Shown: positions 1-8,321, counted from the stretch's first letter. The stretch is 64,000 nucleotides of DNA from Neobacillus cucumis (GCF_016908975.1 NZ_JAFBEX010000001.1:310001-374000); one strand, 5' to 3'. Notes: a model not told the origin generated them from the sequence alone. A program made the numbers and translations.

Positions 1-353
1 TTTACAGGAGTTAAATTCGCTAATTCGATTTCACTTTGATTAGGCGGTAGGCTGGCAGCTGTTTGATTGACGGAAACAACATTATCTTCATCAACAATAT
101 GTACCACAAATTCTTTGTTGTCGATTATATTTCTCGCTGTATCCTTTTGTCTTCCTCCCGAACGTTGGACAGCTAATGAAATCATCGGTGGGTTGGCTGA
201 TACAATGTTAAAATAACTAAACGGAGCACCATTCAACACTCCATCCTTTGACAAGGAAGTAACAAAAGCAATCGGTCTAGGGATAATACTTCCAATTAAA
301 AATTTATAATTATCTCTCTCCGTATTTTTAGAAGGGTCAATAGCAATCATCAT
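1..353 (-). CDS. Flavin reductase family protein (partial, 3' end outside window)
   Basis: The visible N-terminal 117 or so residues match the FMN-binding split-barrel (flavin reductase-like) family: DPSKNTERDNYKFLIGSIIP, then RPIAFVTS, GAPFSYFN and NPPMISLAVQR are the usual FMN-contact segments. Family members reduce FMN with NAD(P)H or act as flavin-linked cytosolic oxidoreductases; the substrate cannot be told. The start is ATG at 353, preceded by AAGGAGAGG with a 5-base spacer; a second ATG follows directly. The carboxyl end lies beyond position 1. Confidence 0.85.
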   Translation of the reverse strand, partial: MMIAIDPSKNTERDNYKFLIGSIIPRPIAFVTSLSKDGVLNGAPFSYFNIVSANPPMISLAVQRSGGRQKDTARNIIDNKEFVVHIVDEDNVVSVNQTAASLPPNQSEIELANLTPV

Positions 354-480
354 AAAATCCTCTCCTTACCCAGTGTTTTAGCGTACATTCAACTTATTCT
401 TATATTATTCCCCAATTTTATGCAGTTTGGAATTTTATTAACACAAAAAAGCTGCCAAAATGGAATTTGTACATAAAAAT

Positions 481-522
481 AAAAAAAGCTTTACCTCTTT
501 TCTTTTGAAGTAAAGCTTTTTT
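481..522 (-). terminator. Intrinsic terminator after the YezD-like gene
   Basis: A/T-flanked hairpin with arms AAAAAAGCTTTAC and GTAAAGCTTTTTT around a short loop. It lies just downstream of the stop at 532 on the minus strand and could work in both directions. Confidence 0.75.
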
Positions 523-531
523 AATCTAGGC

Positions 532-705
532 TTATACTCTTTGACTTTTTGCAGGCGATCTTCTTAATTCAAATCGGGTCTTCTCCGTTCGATCAATTTG
601 CGTGATAGTACCGTCATGAATCGTTATCGTAATAGAACCAAACTCAATATTCTTTAATGCTTCTAGAATCACCTTTGTTCTTTCTTGATCGACTACTGCC
701 ATCAT
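532..705 (-). CDS. yezD: YezD-like small protein (DUF2292)
   Basis: A 57-residue cytosolic protein with the DUF2292 core: ILEALKNIEFGSITITIHDG followed by ITQIDRTEKTRFEL. In Bacillus subtilis the family member YezD is encoded with sulfur-assimilation genes, and its biochemical role is unknown. The start is the first of two ATGs at 705, with GAGGGAG 7 bases upstream. The gene stands alone here with its own terminator; the only sulfur genes in the window are the sulfate transporter genes some 57 kb away. The family call rests on the GSITITIHDG and IDRTEKTRF signature. Confidence 0.75.
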   Translation of the reverse strand: MMAVVDQERTKVILEALKNIEFGSITITIHDGTITQIDRTEKTRFELRRSPAKSQRV

Positions 706-845
706 TCAACACTCCCTCTAATTTATTAATATCACATCAGAATACTTGGTTTTATAGACAAAAAATTTTAAGTTTCGATCAGAAAGACAACAATGTGGAC
801 TGCACTTACTAATAGGATAAGCCAACTCACCATCACTCCTTTCGA

Positions 846-895
846 TTAAAAAAGGCTTATACCCCCACTTTAAAAAGCGGGGAGTATAAGCCTTT
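846..895 (-). terminator. Strong intrinsic terminator hairpin
   Basis: On the minus strand AAAGGCTTATAC-tCCCC pairs with GGGG-gTATAAGCCTTT across a short AT loop and is followed by six T. It lies about 125 bases after the acetyltransferase gene and probably ends the 2.5-1.0 kb transcript. Confidence 0.7.
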
Positions 896-1017
896 GGTGG
901 TCCAATCAGCTCTATCATATTTGTTTATTGTTCAATATAAGCTTGAATTAGTTTTATTTTATTCTGACTTTTCCGAGGTGTCAAGTGGGTTTTGAAATAA
1001 TTCTAAATTTTTAGGTT

Positions 1018-1536
1018 TTATAAATTAGGAATTTTTTCAAAGTTGAGGCGATACGCTTTTACAATAATGCCATCATTGGCAGGTTCAAAGTCGTATTGTG
1101 AGATATGCTCAAATCCAAACCGTTCGTATAAGCTAATTGCGCTTTTCATAAATGCTCCTGTGTGCAAACCAATAGCCAAATGACCTTTTGCTTTTGCCCG
1201 TTCGATACATTCAGAAATCAGCGCGGTTGCAATCCCTCTACCTTGAGCTTCGGGGTCAACAGCGAGCATCCGAATTTCTGGATAATCCAGCTGCTCCACA
1301 TTCCCTTCATAAGCATCCGAATGGGCTGGATATAAAACCACACTGCCGATGATTTTCCCATCTAATTCAGCCACTATTCGCTCAATATCCGAATTAAAAT
1401 TAGCATCGGAAGAAATAGCTGCCTTAAGTGCCTTCCAATGGTCTTCTGGAATGTTTTTGACATGGACTTCATAAGCACGTACCCTTTGCTCTCGAATCAG
1501 CGGAAATTCCTCAACTAAAGCATCTCGTATTAACAT
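1018..1536 (-). CDS. GNAT family N-acetyltransferase
   Basis: A cytosolic acyl-CoA N-acyltransferase of about 172 residues. Motif A is visible as EIRMLAVDPEAQGRGIATAL (acetyl-CoA pyrophosphate loop Q-G-R-G-I-A), followed by the C-terminal ISLYERFGFEHI motif B. The acceptor is unknown. The frame is open up to an ATG at 1566 that overlaps the preceding gene's stop (ATGA), but the start at 1536 is preferred: it follows GGAGGAG by 9 bases and gives the family's usual MLIRDAxxEE N-terminus. It is the second gene of a two-gene unit with the glutathione transferase-like gene. Confidence 0.85.
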   Translation of the reverse strand: MLIRDALVEEFPLIREQRVRAYEVHVKNIPEDHWKALKAAISSDANFNSDIERIVAELDGKIIGSVVLYPAHSDAYEGNVEQLDYPEIRMLAVDPEAQGRGIATALISECIERAKAKGHLAIGLHTGAFMKSAISLYERFGFEHISQYDFEPANDGIIVKAYRLNFEKIPNL

Positions 1537-1562
1537 GTTCCTATACTCCTCCATCCGCTTTC

Positions 1563-2546
1563 TCATTTTATTAAAAATTTTTCTAACTTATTACTTAAAA
1601 CTTCACGATTATGCGGAGAAAATAGTCCTGAAAGGTCCGGCCCCTTCGGTAGAATATGAAAGCTCTTTTGATCATTGTTGGCGATATGATTCGATAAATG
1701 ATAATGTCTTTTAATTGCATCAAAATCAGTTGTATCGCCAAATCCTGGTGTTTGGTATAAATCCCGCAAATAACCCCAAAGGTTTGGAAAATCAACAATT
1801 CGATTCCGATTGGCCTTGAAGGCAGAATAATAGGCTGCATCGAAACGGACGAGCGTGGCATAGAGTCTAACATCGGCATCAGTAATATAATCACCAAATA
1901 AGAATCGTTGGTGTGAGAGGAGTTCTTCTAATGCATCTAATCTAGCAAATAACGTATCATATGCTTGTTCATACGCCTCTTGTGACTGGGCGAACCCGCA
2001 TTTGTAAACTCCATTATTTACTTCATGGAAAATAACATCATTTAGCTGATTAATTTGCTCTCGCAAATGCAGAGGATATAAATCTGGGGCATTCTCACGG
2101 TGAAATGGCGCCCAAACGGTTTCAAAATAGTTGGTAAGTTTAAAATAATCGTTATTGACGACCCTTTGCTCCACAAGATCGACGACAACAGGGACTGTAG
2201 GGCGCCCTGAATAGTCCGGATCGGTTTTTAAATAAATATCACTTATATAGCGTATCCCTAAAACAGGATCGACCCCATCCTTGTCCAAAGAAAATTCCCA
2301 ATCCACATGCGGCAATTTCGGCCTCATTGGGCTCGCAGTCCCTAAACTGATGACCTCTTCCAAACCAAGCAAACTTCGAACAATGACGGACCTATGTGCC
2401 CAAGGGCAGACCGCTGACCATAATAGCCGATATCTCCCCTCCTCAATCGGCAGCTCACCCTCATTGTGCCCAAACGGAGCAGTAAATCTATTCTTCTGTC
2501 GGTTAAATGAACCATCAGCTTTAATTTCACGTACACTTTCTGACAT
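1563..2546 (-). CDS. Glutathionyl-hydroquinone reductase / glutathione S-transferase family protein
   Basis: A 327-residue thioredoxin-fold transferase of the Xi (ECM4/YqjG-like) class. The catalytic CPWAH motif is at about Cys47, followed by the long all-alpha domain with DADVRLYATLVRFDAAY. In this class the N-terminal cysteine reduces glutathionyl-hydroquinones. Bacilli mostly use bacillithiol rather than glutathione, so the true thiol partner is uncertain. The start at 2546 (MSESV) lies 11 bases after GGAGG; an ATG three codons upstream sits directly on the Shine-Dalgarno. It is co-transcribed with the downstream acetyltransferase through an overlap. Confidence 0.88.
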   Translation of the reverse strand: MSESVREIKADGSFNRQKNRFTAPFGHNEGELPIEEGRYRLLWSAVCPWAHRSVIVRSLLGLEEVISLGTASPMRPKLPHVDWEFSLDKDGVDPVLGIRYISDIYLKTDPDYSGRPTVPVVVDLVEQRVVNNDYFKLTNYFETVWAPFHRENAPDLYPLHLREQINQLNDVIFHEVNNGVYKCGFAQSQEAYEQAYDTLFARLDALEELLSHQRFLFGDYITDADVRLYATLVRFDAAYYSAFKANRNRIVDFPNLWGYLRDLYQTPGFGDTTDFDAIKRHYHLSNHIANNDQKSFHILPKGPDLSGLFSPHNREVLSNKLEKFLIK

Positions 2547-2649
2547 GATCAACATCCCCTCCTATATATGGAATTAATTTTAGGGGGGTTTACTTTTATT
2601 AGTCAACACAAATAACTGACTTTATGAAATTTTTCGAAAATGAAGTTCA

Positions 2650-2676
2650 AAAAAAAAGCCTTGCTTCTAGCAAGGT
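2650..2676 (-). terminator. Intrinsic terminator after the DUF4395 gene
   Basis: On the minus strand CCTTGC-TAGAA-GCAAGG is followed by a run of nine T, a few bases after the stop at 2685. Confidence 0.8.
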
Positions 2677-2684
2677 CTGGTTTT

Positions 2685-3116
2685 CTAAATTTTTTTAATA
2701 GAACGCCTGTATTGATACTGCCCCCATTGGTAATGGATAAAGCAGCCAACACAAAAGCCCAAAATGGCTACAAATGCTGCCACCCCAACTAGGATCGTAA
2801 AAGTAAAGCCCAACGTATTCCAGCCTAGAAAGAAGCTAATAAAACCGATTGCCAGACAAGATACAGCGATTTTTTGATTAAACTGCTGCTGCTCCCAATC
2901 TTCAGGAAGATATGCCTCAGGCTCTTTCCTTAAGAATCGTTTGGCAAGCTGCATAATTGGATTAAACCCGAATAATAGTCCACTTAAACCAGAAAGTAGC
3001 GGTATTAATAAAAGCCATTCTATACCAGTGACCCATGTGAGCACCACGCTTAAAACAATAACCCACTGGTTTGTTCGTACTAGAGGCCTAGGAATCGAAC
3101 GAATATTGTCAGTCAA
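2685..3116 (-). CDS. DUF4395 family membrane protein
   Basis: A 143-residue inner-membrane protein with about four hydrophobic segments. The N-terminal IPRPLVRTNQW and SGLSGLLFGFNPIM segments are characteristic of DUF4395. Family members often lie next to thioredoxin-like or sulfurtransferase genes, but none is adjacent here and the function is unknown. The start is TTG at 3116, preceded by AAAGGTAGG with an 8-base spacer; no in-frame ATG gives as complete an N-terminus. It is a single-gene unit with its own terminator. Confidence 0.75.
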   Translation of the reverse strand: MTDNIRSIPRPLVRTNQWVIVLSVVLTWVTGIEWLLLIPLLSGLSGLLFGFNPIMQLAKRFLRKEPEAYLPEDWEQQQFNQKIAVSCLAIGFISFFLGWNTLGFTFTILVGVAAFVAILGFCVGCFIHYQWGQYQYRRSIKKI

Positions 3117-3251
3117 TTAAAATACCTACCTTTCTCATTGGAATTGTATGTTTAATCTTCCATCCAGTTTAAATGGAAATTAATCTTTTGTATACTAAAA
3201 CGCCCGAACTACTTTAATCATGTTATCCACTTATTAATATGTCCTAGATCA

Positions 3252-3289
3252 TAAAAAAAAGGCAGGCAAAGTTATTTTGCCATACCTTC
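3252..3289 (-). terminator. Intrinsic terminator after the DUF2269-like gene
   Basis: On the minus strand GGCAAA-ATAAC-TTTGCC, extended by outer AAGG/CCTT pairing, is followed by eight T just after the stop at 3295. Confidence 0.75.
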
Positions 3290-3294
3290 TATGC

Positions 3295-3750
3295 TTAAAA
3301 TGGTTTTAGTATCATAAGGGCGATGATAATGATAAAAATTACATTTTCAAGGTTTTCATAACGAAATAAAATTTTTGATAAACGCCAGTATTCATCAGGA
3401 ATTTTTTCACCTTGATAGGAGTCCAACAAAGCCTTTACAGGTTTGGACATTGGCGATAAAACGATTGGTCCAATCGCAAGGGCTGCCAAAAATAGCACAA
3501 GACTTGTTACATACCATCCCGTGTGAAATAGACTTGGATTTAAAAAACCTAATGTTAAACCCGTAACCAACAGGAGCGCCCCGCCAACCATCACAAATAT
3601 ATGGAGCTTATGTCTCAGCCTATAGGAATGACGCAGTTCGGTCATATTAGTTCCAGCCTTCACCACAGTTGTTAAAATAAAACCCGGACCCATACCGATG
3701 ATTGCAGAAAAAATATGAATAAATACAACCATTTTGTAGAATGTAATCAC
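3295..3750 (-). CDS. DUF2269-like integral membrane protein
   Basis: A 151-residue protein with four predicted transmembrane helices. The N-terminal KMVVFIHIFSAIIGMGPGF and the RLRHKLHIFVMVGGALLLVTGL segment, with histidines inside helices 1 and 2, resemble the DUF2269 family of predicted membrane proteins. Function is unknown; buried histidines could bind haem or metal, but that is inference. GTG at 3750 is chosen as start because it lies 9 bases after GGAGG; an in-frame TTG at 3756 is only 3 bases from it. Confidence 0.65.
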   Translation of the reverse strand: MITFYKMVVFIHIFSAIIGMGPGFILTTVVKAGTNMTELRHSYRLRHKLHIFVMVGGALLLVTGLTLGFLNPSLFHTGWYVTSLVLFLAALAIGPIVLSPMSKPVKALLDSYQGEKIPDEYWRLSKILFRYENLENVIFIIIIALMILKPF

Positions 3751-3822
3751 GACCAAAAACCTCCATTATCAAACCTGACGTTTCCATTCTACCATAATTA
3801 TATTCTCAACATCTTTATAAAA

Positions 3823-3860
3823 CCTTAAAAGGAGCTTGGATTTCCAAGCTCCCTTTAAGG
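3823..3860 (-). terminator. Intrinsic terminator after the MFS exporter gene
   Basis: A near-perfect hairpin, CCTTAAAAGGAGCTTGGA and TCCAAGCTCCCTTTAAGG with a 2-base loop, starts 22 bases after the stop at 3883. Confidence 0.85.
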
Positions 3861-3882
3861 TGAAATTATCGAAACAGCCCCT

Positions 3883-5124
3883 CTAGGCTTCTTCACTTTT
3901 TTCTAATACCCTTGACCCTTTGAAAAGTGGAACAAGAAATAGAATTCCAAGCACGAAAAGCAGTGTGGTCGTTTCATAAATGGCGACTAAGGAAAAGGTC
4001 TTTTTTAGCCAACCACTTGTTGTCATCGTAATCACCATACATCCCATGAATATCGGATTTAAAATCCCGTTAACCCGGCCAATAAAAGCTGAATCTGTAT
4101 TCTTAAGAATCATGGTGTTAATCCCGATATGGACACACGGCATAAACAAACCACTGATAAATTGTGCTGCGAGCGTTAACCAAAACAACTCGGAGAACCC
4201 CATGATGAAAAACCCGAGCGCACTGACACTCATTCCAATGGCAAGCAGAATCTGCGGAGGAGTCTTTTTCGCAACGCCGACCGTTAGTCCCCCACCCAGA
4301 ATCATGCCAATTCCAAATGCCGCCATTAGCCATTGCAGCTGCTCCTTTGGCAAACCGAGCTGTTCAGTAACTAGAAAAACAGCTAACGGCTGAGTAAGAC
4401 CTAAGGCCAATCCTGCTGCCGCAAAACAACCACTAAGCAAGGTAAGAGCCCTGCTCTGCCAGACATATTTAAATCCTGCCTTCATCTCTTGAAGGACGGT
4501 TGTTTCTTCAGAATTGGCTTCTACTTCGTAGTCTGTCGGAAGCCTAATTAAAATCCCTGCCGAAAGTAAAAAGGCTACTCCCATAATGGCAATCGCCACA
4601 TTAATGCCAAAATGTTGGTACACAAAGGTGCCAATTACCGGACCAATGATCATAAACAAAGCGAAAATGGTTTGGTAAATAGACATCCCCATTTGGATCA
4701 GTTCTTCTTCTACATGAAGTTTAAACAGCTTCATACCGGCAGGCTGTGAAAACTGCGACAGAATAGACGATACCAATGTCGCAAAGAAGATGACCTTCCA
4801 CCCGCCAAAGAATAGGGCCAGCAGGACTACAAAAATCGAAATCGCACTGAGAAAATCACACCAAATCATCGTTCGTTTTGGTTTCCAGCGGTCAGCGAAA
4901 GTCCCGCCAATAAAAGAAAACAGGAAGATGGGCGCAAATTCCGCTACCGAAATTAATGACACTGCGACAGGATCCTCATTCGTTTTTTCCACCACATATA
5001 ACAGGATGGAATAATTCCGCACCCAAATCCCTATTTGGAGAAAAAAGGTCGAGAGCAATAAAGTTTGGATGACTCGATTCCGAAATAAAGCCCCCATTGT
5101 AACATTTGCATTTGCTTGTTCCAC
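3883..5124 (-). CDS. MFS transporter (12-helix exporter)
   Basis: A 413-residue major facilitator with twelve hydrophobic segments. The loop 2-3 signature GGTFADRWKPKR and the mid-protein cytoplasmic loop near PTDYEVEANSEET place it among the MFS_3/EntS-like drug and siderophore exporters. The substrate is unknown. The start is GTG at 5124 (VEQANANVTMGALF), 7 bases after GGAGG. The Shine-Dalgarno lies inside a hairpin, and a longer hairpin lies further upstream in the leader, so translation or early transcription is probably controlled. A strong terminator follows. Confidence 0.8.
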   Translation of the reverse strand: MEQANANVTMGALFRNRVIQTLLLSTFFLQIGIWVRNYSILLYVVEKTNEDPVAVSLISVAEFAPIFLFSFIGGTFADRWKPKRTMIWCDFLSAISIFVVLLALFFGGWKVIFFATLVSSILSQFSQPAGMKLFKLHVEEELIQMGMSIYQTIFALFMIIGPVIGTFVYQHFGINVAIAIMGVAFLLSAGILIRLPTDYEVEANSEETTVLQEMKAGFKYVWQSRALTLLSGCFAAAGLALGLTQPLAVFLVTEQLGLPKEQLQWLMAAFGIGMILGGGLTVGVAKKTPPQILLAIGMSVSALGFFIMGFSELFWLTLAAQFISGLFMPCVHIGINTMILKNTDSAFIGRVNGILNPIFMGCMVITMTTSGWLKKTFSLVAIYETTTLLFVLGILFLVPLFKGSRVLEKSEEA

Positions 5125-5131
5125 ATAAAAA

Positions 5132-5159
5132 CCTCCTGACCGACTATTCAGACAGGAGA
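5132..5159 (-). promoter_or_regulatory. Hairpin that can sequester the MFS gene's Shine-Dalgarno
   Basis: In the minus-strand mRNA CTCCTG pairs with CAGGAG across a 14-base loop. The right arm is the ribosome binding site of the GTG start at 5124, so folding would mask it. Confidence 0.45.
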
Positions 5160-5219
5160 TAATACAGACACAAAAAGGCAAAGCAACCCAATTACTTCGC
5201 ACTATTTAAAAAAGCCCGC

Positions 5220-5278
5220 ACTAATCCTATCCAGAATTTGTTCGTATTATCTGAATTTTCTCCAAAAATAGGATTAGT
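5220..5278 (-). promoter_or_regulatory. Long inverted repeat in the MFS gene leader
   Basis: Perfect 11-bp arms ACTAATCCTAT and ATAGGATTAGT separated by 37 bases, about 95-155 bases upstream of the MFS start. It could be an operator or part of a folded leader; there is no T run that would make it a terminator on the minus strand. Confidence 0.35.
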
Positions 5279-5375
5279 CAAACATTGGACTTAGAACACC
5301 CTTTCATAAAGACGTAAATTTATTTTACTTTATTCCTAATGGCTCTTCAAGGTAAATTTCCAATTTTTTGAAGAA

Positions 5376-5552
5376 TTATTCTTCAGTAAGCTCCTCAGCC
5401 AAGTGTTTAAGGTTATACTCTGTATAATTATTGAGATTAGGACTATTGTTTAAAAGCTGGTATACATCCCATTGTGCCTTTAGAGGCTGAATATAGTGTT
5501 CAGGAACCACTAACCCTCTTTTTCTTAAATGTGAATAAATGCTTTCCGTCAT
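5376..5552 (-). CDS. Small hypothetical protein
   Basis: A 58-residue soluble, mostly helical protein (MTESIYSHLRKRGLVVPEHY at the N-terminus and an acidic LKHLAEELTEE tail). I do not recognise a family. ATG at 5552 lies 9 bases after GGAGAGGGG; an in-frame TTG two codons upstream is too close to it. It is read alone, between the MFS leader and an acetyltransferase gene. Confidence 0.6.
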   Translation of the reverse strand: MTESIYSHLRKRGLVVPEHYIQPLKAQWDVYQLLNNSPNLNNYTEYNLKHLAEELTEE

Positions 5553-5654
5553 ACTCAACGACCCCTCTCCTGTTAAGAATTGACATACTAGCCCCTCTAG
5601 TTCATTATATCAAAAGCACCTTATTTTGGTAGCGTTTTCATTTGATTTTAATAA

Positions 5655-5695
5655 AAGAAAACAACGCTCTTCCTTTGATACGTACCGTTGTTTTA
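5655..5695 (-). terminator. Probable terminator after the acetyltransferase gene
   Basis: Arms AAAACAACG and CGTTGTTTT with a loop of about 19 bases, immediately after the stop at 5703 on the minus strand. The long loop makes it weaker than its neighbours. Confidence 0.4.
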
Positions 5696-5702
5696 AACCT
5701 AC

Positions 5703-6218
5703 TTACTTTTCCTTTTTGAGATGTAAAACCATATAAGCATCATCATAATATTTCTCGTTTATTTTTAAAGCCTTCTTCTCTAGCCCAAACTGCTTAAAGC
5801 CGAGGTTAGCATAAAGCTGTTTAGCACTATGATTACTTGCCGTTACATTTAAATTAATTTGTTCAACTTCAGAAAGGTCCCTGGCTTTATTAATGGCCGC
5901 TGTCAACAATGCTTTCCCTGCTCCGATTCCTCGCTTGCTTGGGGTTACATACATGGCAAAAATATTCGCTTTATGACGGACTTTTATCCGTTCCTCCTGA
6001 AGCAATGTCACCATCCCAATCAGTTCACCCTTTGCAAAAGCACCAAACGTGTAGTTCCCTTTTGCAGTAAAGTTTCGGGCCGTTTGTTCCACAGGATTTT
6101 CCCGTTGAACAGATTCTTCATAACTAGATAAAAATGCCTCAGAATGGTTCTTTAATGCTTCTAGTCTTAGTGTCCAGTAGGTTTTAGCATCCTTAGAGGT
6201 TAATAACCGTATTTCCAT
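5703..6218 (-). CDS. GNAT family N-acetyltransferase
   Basis: A 171-residue cytosolic acetyltransferase. The N-terminal MEIRLLTSKDAKTYWTLRLE is typical of the RimI-like subgroup. Motif A reads IFAMYVTPSKRGIGAGKALL (R-G-I-G-A acetyl-CoA loop), and the C-terminal SAKQLYANLGFKQFG is motif B. The acceptor is unknown. ATG at 6218 follows GGAGAG closely. Single-gene unit. Confidence 0.85.
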   Translation of the reverse strand: MEIRLLTSKDAKTYWTLRLEALKNHSEAFLSSYEESVQRENPVEQTARNFTAKGNYTFGAFAKGELIGMVTLLQEERIKVRHKANIFAMYVTPSKRGIGAGKALLTAAINKARDLSEVEQINLNVTASNHSAKQLYANLGFKQFGLEKKALKINEKYYDDAYMVLHLKKEK

Positions 6219-6303
6219 TTACTCGCTCTCCTTTTTACCTCCAATATTTTGTCAACATAAGTTACAGCTTGATATCGAATCATAGAAAAAGGAGGGTCAT
6301 ATT

Positions 6304-6639
6304 GTGAGAAAACTCTTATTCAGTTTAATCATCACGTTTGGTTATTTGGATATAGGTTTATTACAGCTTCCCCATGAGGCCGCTGCTCAGCAGAAACCTA
6401 TTCCGTCTTATGCAAAATGGGGTACTTTAGCAATGAAAAAAACAAAAGAAAGGTATCCCAATGCCAATATAATCGATTATCTTCATGTTGGCAGAGTAAC
6501 AGGTCCACATTCCACCACTGAGAAATTCAAGCTTTGGTTAAAAGATAATCAAAAAGAATTCGGTGTTTTTGTGGACATTGAATTTAACCCAACCACTAAC
6601 GAAGTGATTAAGACTACTTTTAAAGAAACCACACGATAA
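6304..6639 (+). CDS. DUF3889 domain exported protein
   Basis: A 111-residue protein with an N-terminal signal peptide (RKLLFSLIITFGYLDIGLL, then a probable cleavage after AAA at about residue 28) and a DUF3889 domain: PSYAKWGTLAMKKTKERYPNA, DYLHVGR, EKFKLWLKDN and FGVFVDIEFNP. Bacillus members (YqzG-type) are short secreted proteins of unknown role with a PepSY-like fold. The start is GTG at 6304, 9 bases after GGAGGG. It is the only plus-strand gene of this area and is followed by a hairpin. Confidence 0.75.
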   Translation: MRKLLFSLIITFGYLDIGLLQLPHEAAAQQKPIPSYAKWGTLAMKKTKERYPNANIIDYLHVGRVTGPHSTTEKFKLWLKDNQKEFGVFVDIEFNPTTNEVIKTTFKETTR

Positions 6640-6641
6640 AT

Positions 6642-6669
6642 GAAGGAGGACATTTTGTTGTCCTTCTTC
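6642..6669 (+). terminator. Hairpin terminator between convergent genes
   Basis: GAAGGAGGACA and TGTCCTTCTTC (one mismatch) form a hairpin between the convergent DUF3889 and MOSC genes. It lacks a long T run on either strand. Confidence 0.5.
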
Positions 6670-6677
6670 TATCTTAG

Positions 6678-7379
6678 TTATGCATTTGGACCAAATACTC
6701 GATTTTGGATGTCTGGTGTCTCTTGTTTTTCTACTCGTCGCTGTAAAGTGTCTTGCAAGCTTGGAGCTAAAAACTCACAGGCAGCCAGTTCCTTTAATTG
6801 TTCGAAGTCTTGTTTTTGACCATGCATGATTTCGTTGCATTTTCCGATGGTCCATTGTGGATATGGTCGCTGTAATAAGGTGAAAGCTTCGCCAGCCTTC
6901 ACTGAACCTTCTTTTAGGACACGAAAATACCAGCCAGTTCGTCCAGTGTTTTGGATTAACAGTGCAAGGTTCTTCGTTTTAAAGCGGCGTGCGGGTTTCC
7001 AGCAAGGCTGCCTTGGCTGTGAGACTTGAACAATAGCTTCACCGATTTGGTAGATATCACCGATGGCAACCTCATCTTCATTCATATTTTCCAGAACAAA
7101 ATTTTCACCCATTCCTCCAATGGAAATGTTGGTAATGTTATGATCCGTTTGCCAGTATGTATAATGTTCAGAAGAATAAGCAAAAACAGCCTTCTCCGGT
7201 CCGCCATGATTTTTCTGATCAAATTGCTCATCACCTGTCAACCCTGTTTTTCCAACCCAGACCGCATCTGTTACTGGTTCTTTGAAAATAGCACTAGTCC
7301 ATTCTCGGTCCATCGCTTGTTTGGCATTTTTTATTCCAACTGTTTTTGGCAAACCAGCATAAACCTTTTGTAATCGCAT
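6678..7379 (-). CDS. MOSC domain protein (YiiM-like)
   Basis: A 233-residue protein with a MOSC domain (TGLTGDEQFDQKNHGGPEKAV near residues 46-64, GGMGENF near 88-94) and the invariant cysteine in VSQPRQPCWKPARR at about Cys126, followed by the short helical YiiM 3-alpha domain. MOSC proteins bind molybdenum cofactor through this cysteine; YiiM-type members reduce N-hydroxylated bases such as 6-hydroxylaminopurine in concert with molybdopterin. Substrate here is inferred from family only. ATG at 7379 follows GGAGAGATAGGAG. Confidence 0.88.
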   Translation of the reverse strand: MRLQKVYAGLPKTVGIKNAKQAMDREWTSAIFKEPVTDAVWVGKTGLTGDEQFDQKNHGGPEKAVFAYSSEHYTYWQTDHNITNISIGGMGENFVLENMNEDEVAIGDIYQIGEAIVQVSQPRQPCWKPARRFKTKNLALLIQNTGRTGWYFRVLKEGSVKAGEAFTLLQRPYPQWTIGKCNEIMHGQKQDFEQLKELAACEFLAPSLQDTLQRRVEKQETPDIQNRVFGPNA

Positions 7380-7478
7380 CTCCTATCTCTCCTCACGTAA
7401 TGCTTTTGTAAGCATATTAATGGTTCATTATAAAAATAATATTAAACACTCCAATTCATTTTCCTTTACGTTTTTTAC

Positions 7479-8321
7479 TTATTCAGCTTCCCAGTGGATT
7501 GGTTTTGTAAGTGATGGAGGCAGCTTTGTTTTGGCGTCTCCTATTGCAGCATTAATTTGAGCCTGAGTGAGAAAAATACTCCCTGTCAGGTCTGATCCAC
7601 TCAGGTTGGCATCGCGAAGGTCAGCTCCAATAAAATCTACATTTCGAAGATCCGCTTCCCTAAGGTCAGCTGCTATGAGATAGGCCCCTCTCAGGTTCAC
7701 TCCTCTTAGATTTGCTTTTTTCATTTTAGCTCCGATGAGGTTGGCACCTCGGTTTTTCTTTTGTTTTTGCTGAAACCCGGCACGGACGAGTTTGCTTGTT
7801 TCTAATAGTAATGTATTTACTTCCGCTCTATGCTTCGATACATCGAGCTCTTTGAGTAATTTAGAACTAAGTAGTGTCAGCTTTTCCGTTTGATCGATGG
7901 CTTGAAGGAGTTCGGAGTGAATCATTTCGGTCTCTTTCAATGACAGTGCTTCTGTTAGGTACCAAAGCATTTCATGAAGCTGCTGCATGATTGGGAATAC
8001 AGCATACATTTCTTTGGCTGTTTCGGGATGTTTCCGCCAGTCTTTTCCTTGATATGTGATTTGTGATACTTTTTGTCCAGCTCCAAAACACTCATAGACT
8101 GTGCAGCCTTTAAATCCTTTTTGTCTAAGGTTCTGATGGATGCCGCAGCGAAAATCTGGTTGTAGATTCTTGCATGGTGTGCCACCTTCTTTGTCTAATG
8201 CAAAATCCGCAGAAGCGGCGAACGGCAGGGCCACACAGCATAAGCCGAAGCAGTCCTCACACTTCGCATGAAGCTTCTCGCTAGAATGTCCATTCCGTGA
8301 GCTAGCTAGCTGATTGGGCAA
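7479..8321 (-). CDS. Cysteine-cluster pentapeptide repeat protein
   Basis: A protein of about 280 residues in three parts. The N-terminus carries a metal-binding-like cysteine cluster (CEDCFGLCC, then CKNLQPDFRCGIH and KGCTVYECFGAG). A helical middle spans about 90-190. At about 190-260 a right-handed beta-helix pentapeptide domain appears (A-N-L/D-L-R repeats: GANLIGAKMKKANLRGVNLR and onward). The function of this architecture is unknown. TTG at 8321 is preferred: AAGGAAGTG, 8 of 9 matches to the ideal Shine-Dalgarno, lies 6 bases upstream. An in-frame GTG at 8330 overlaps the Shine-Dalgarno itself. Confidence 0.75.
   Translation of the reverse strand: MPNQLASSRNGHSSEKLHAKCEDCFGLCCVALPFAASADFALDKEGGTPCKNLQPDFRCGIHQNLRQKGFKGCTVYECFGAGQKVSQITYQGKDWRKHPETAKEMYAVFPIMQQLHEMLWYLTEALSLKETEMIHSELLQAIDQTEKLTLLSSKLLKELDVSKHRAEVNTLLLETSKLVRAGFQQKQKKNRGANLIGAKMKKANLRGVNLRGAYLIAADLREADLRNVDFIGADLRDANLSGSDLTGSIFLTQAQINAAIGDAKTKLPPSLTKPIHWEAE

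Noticed and set aside
718..918. 66-codon minus-strand open frame with cysteines
   Set aside because: No ribosome binding site and a quarter of it is the strong terminator hairpin at 846-895.
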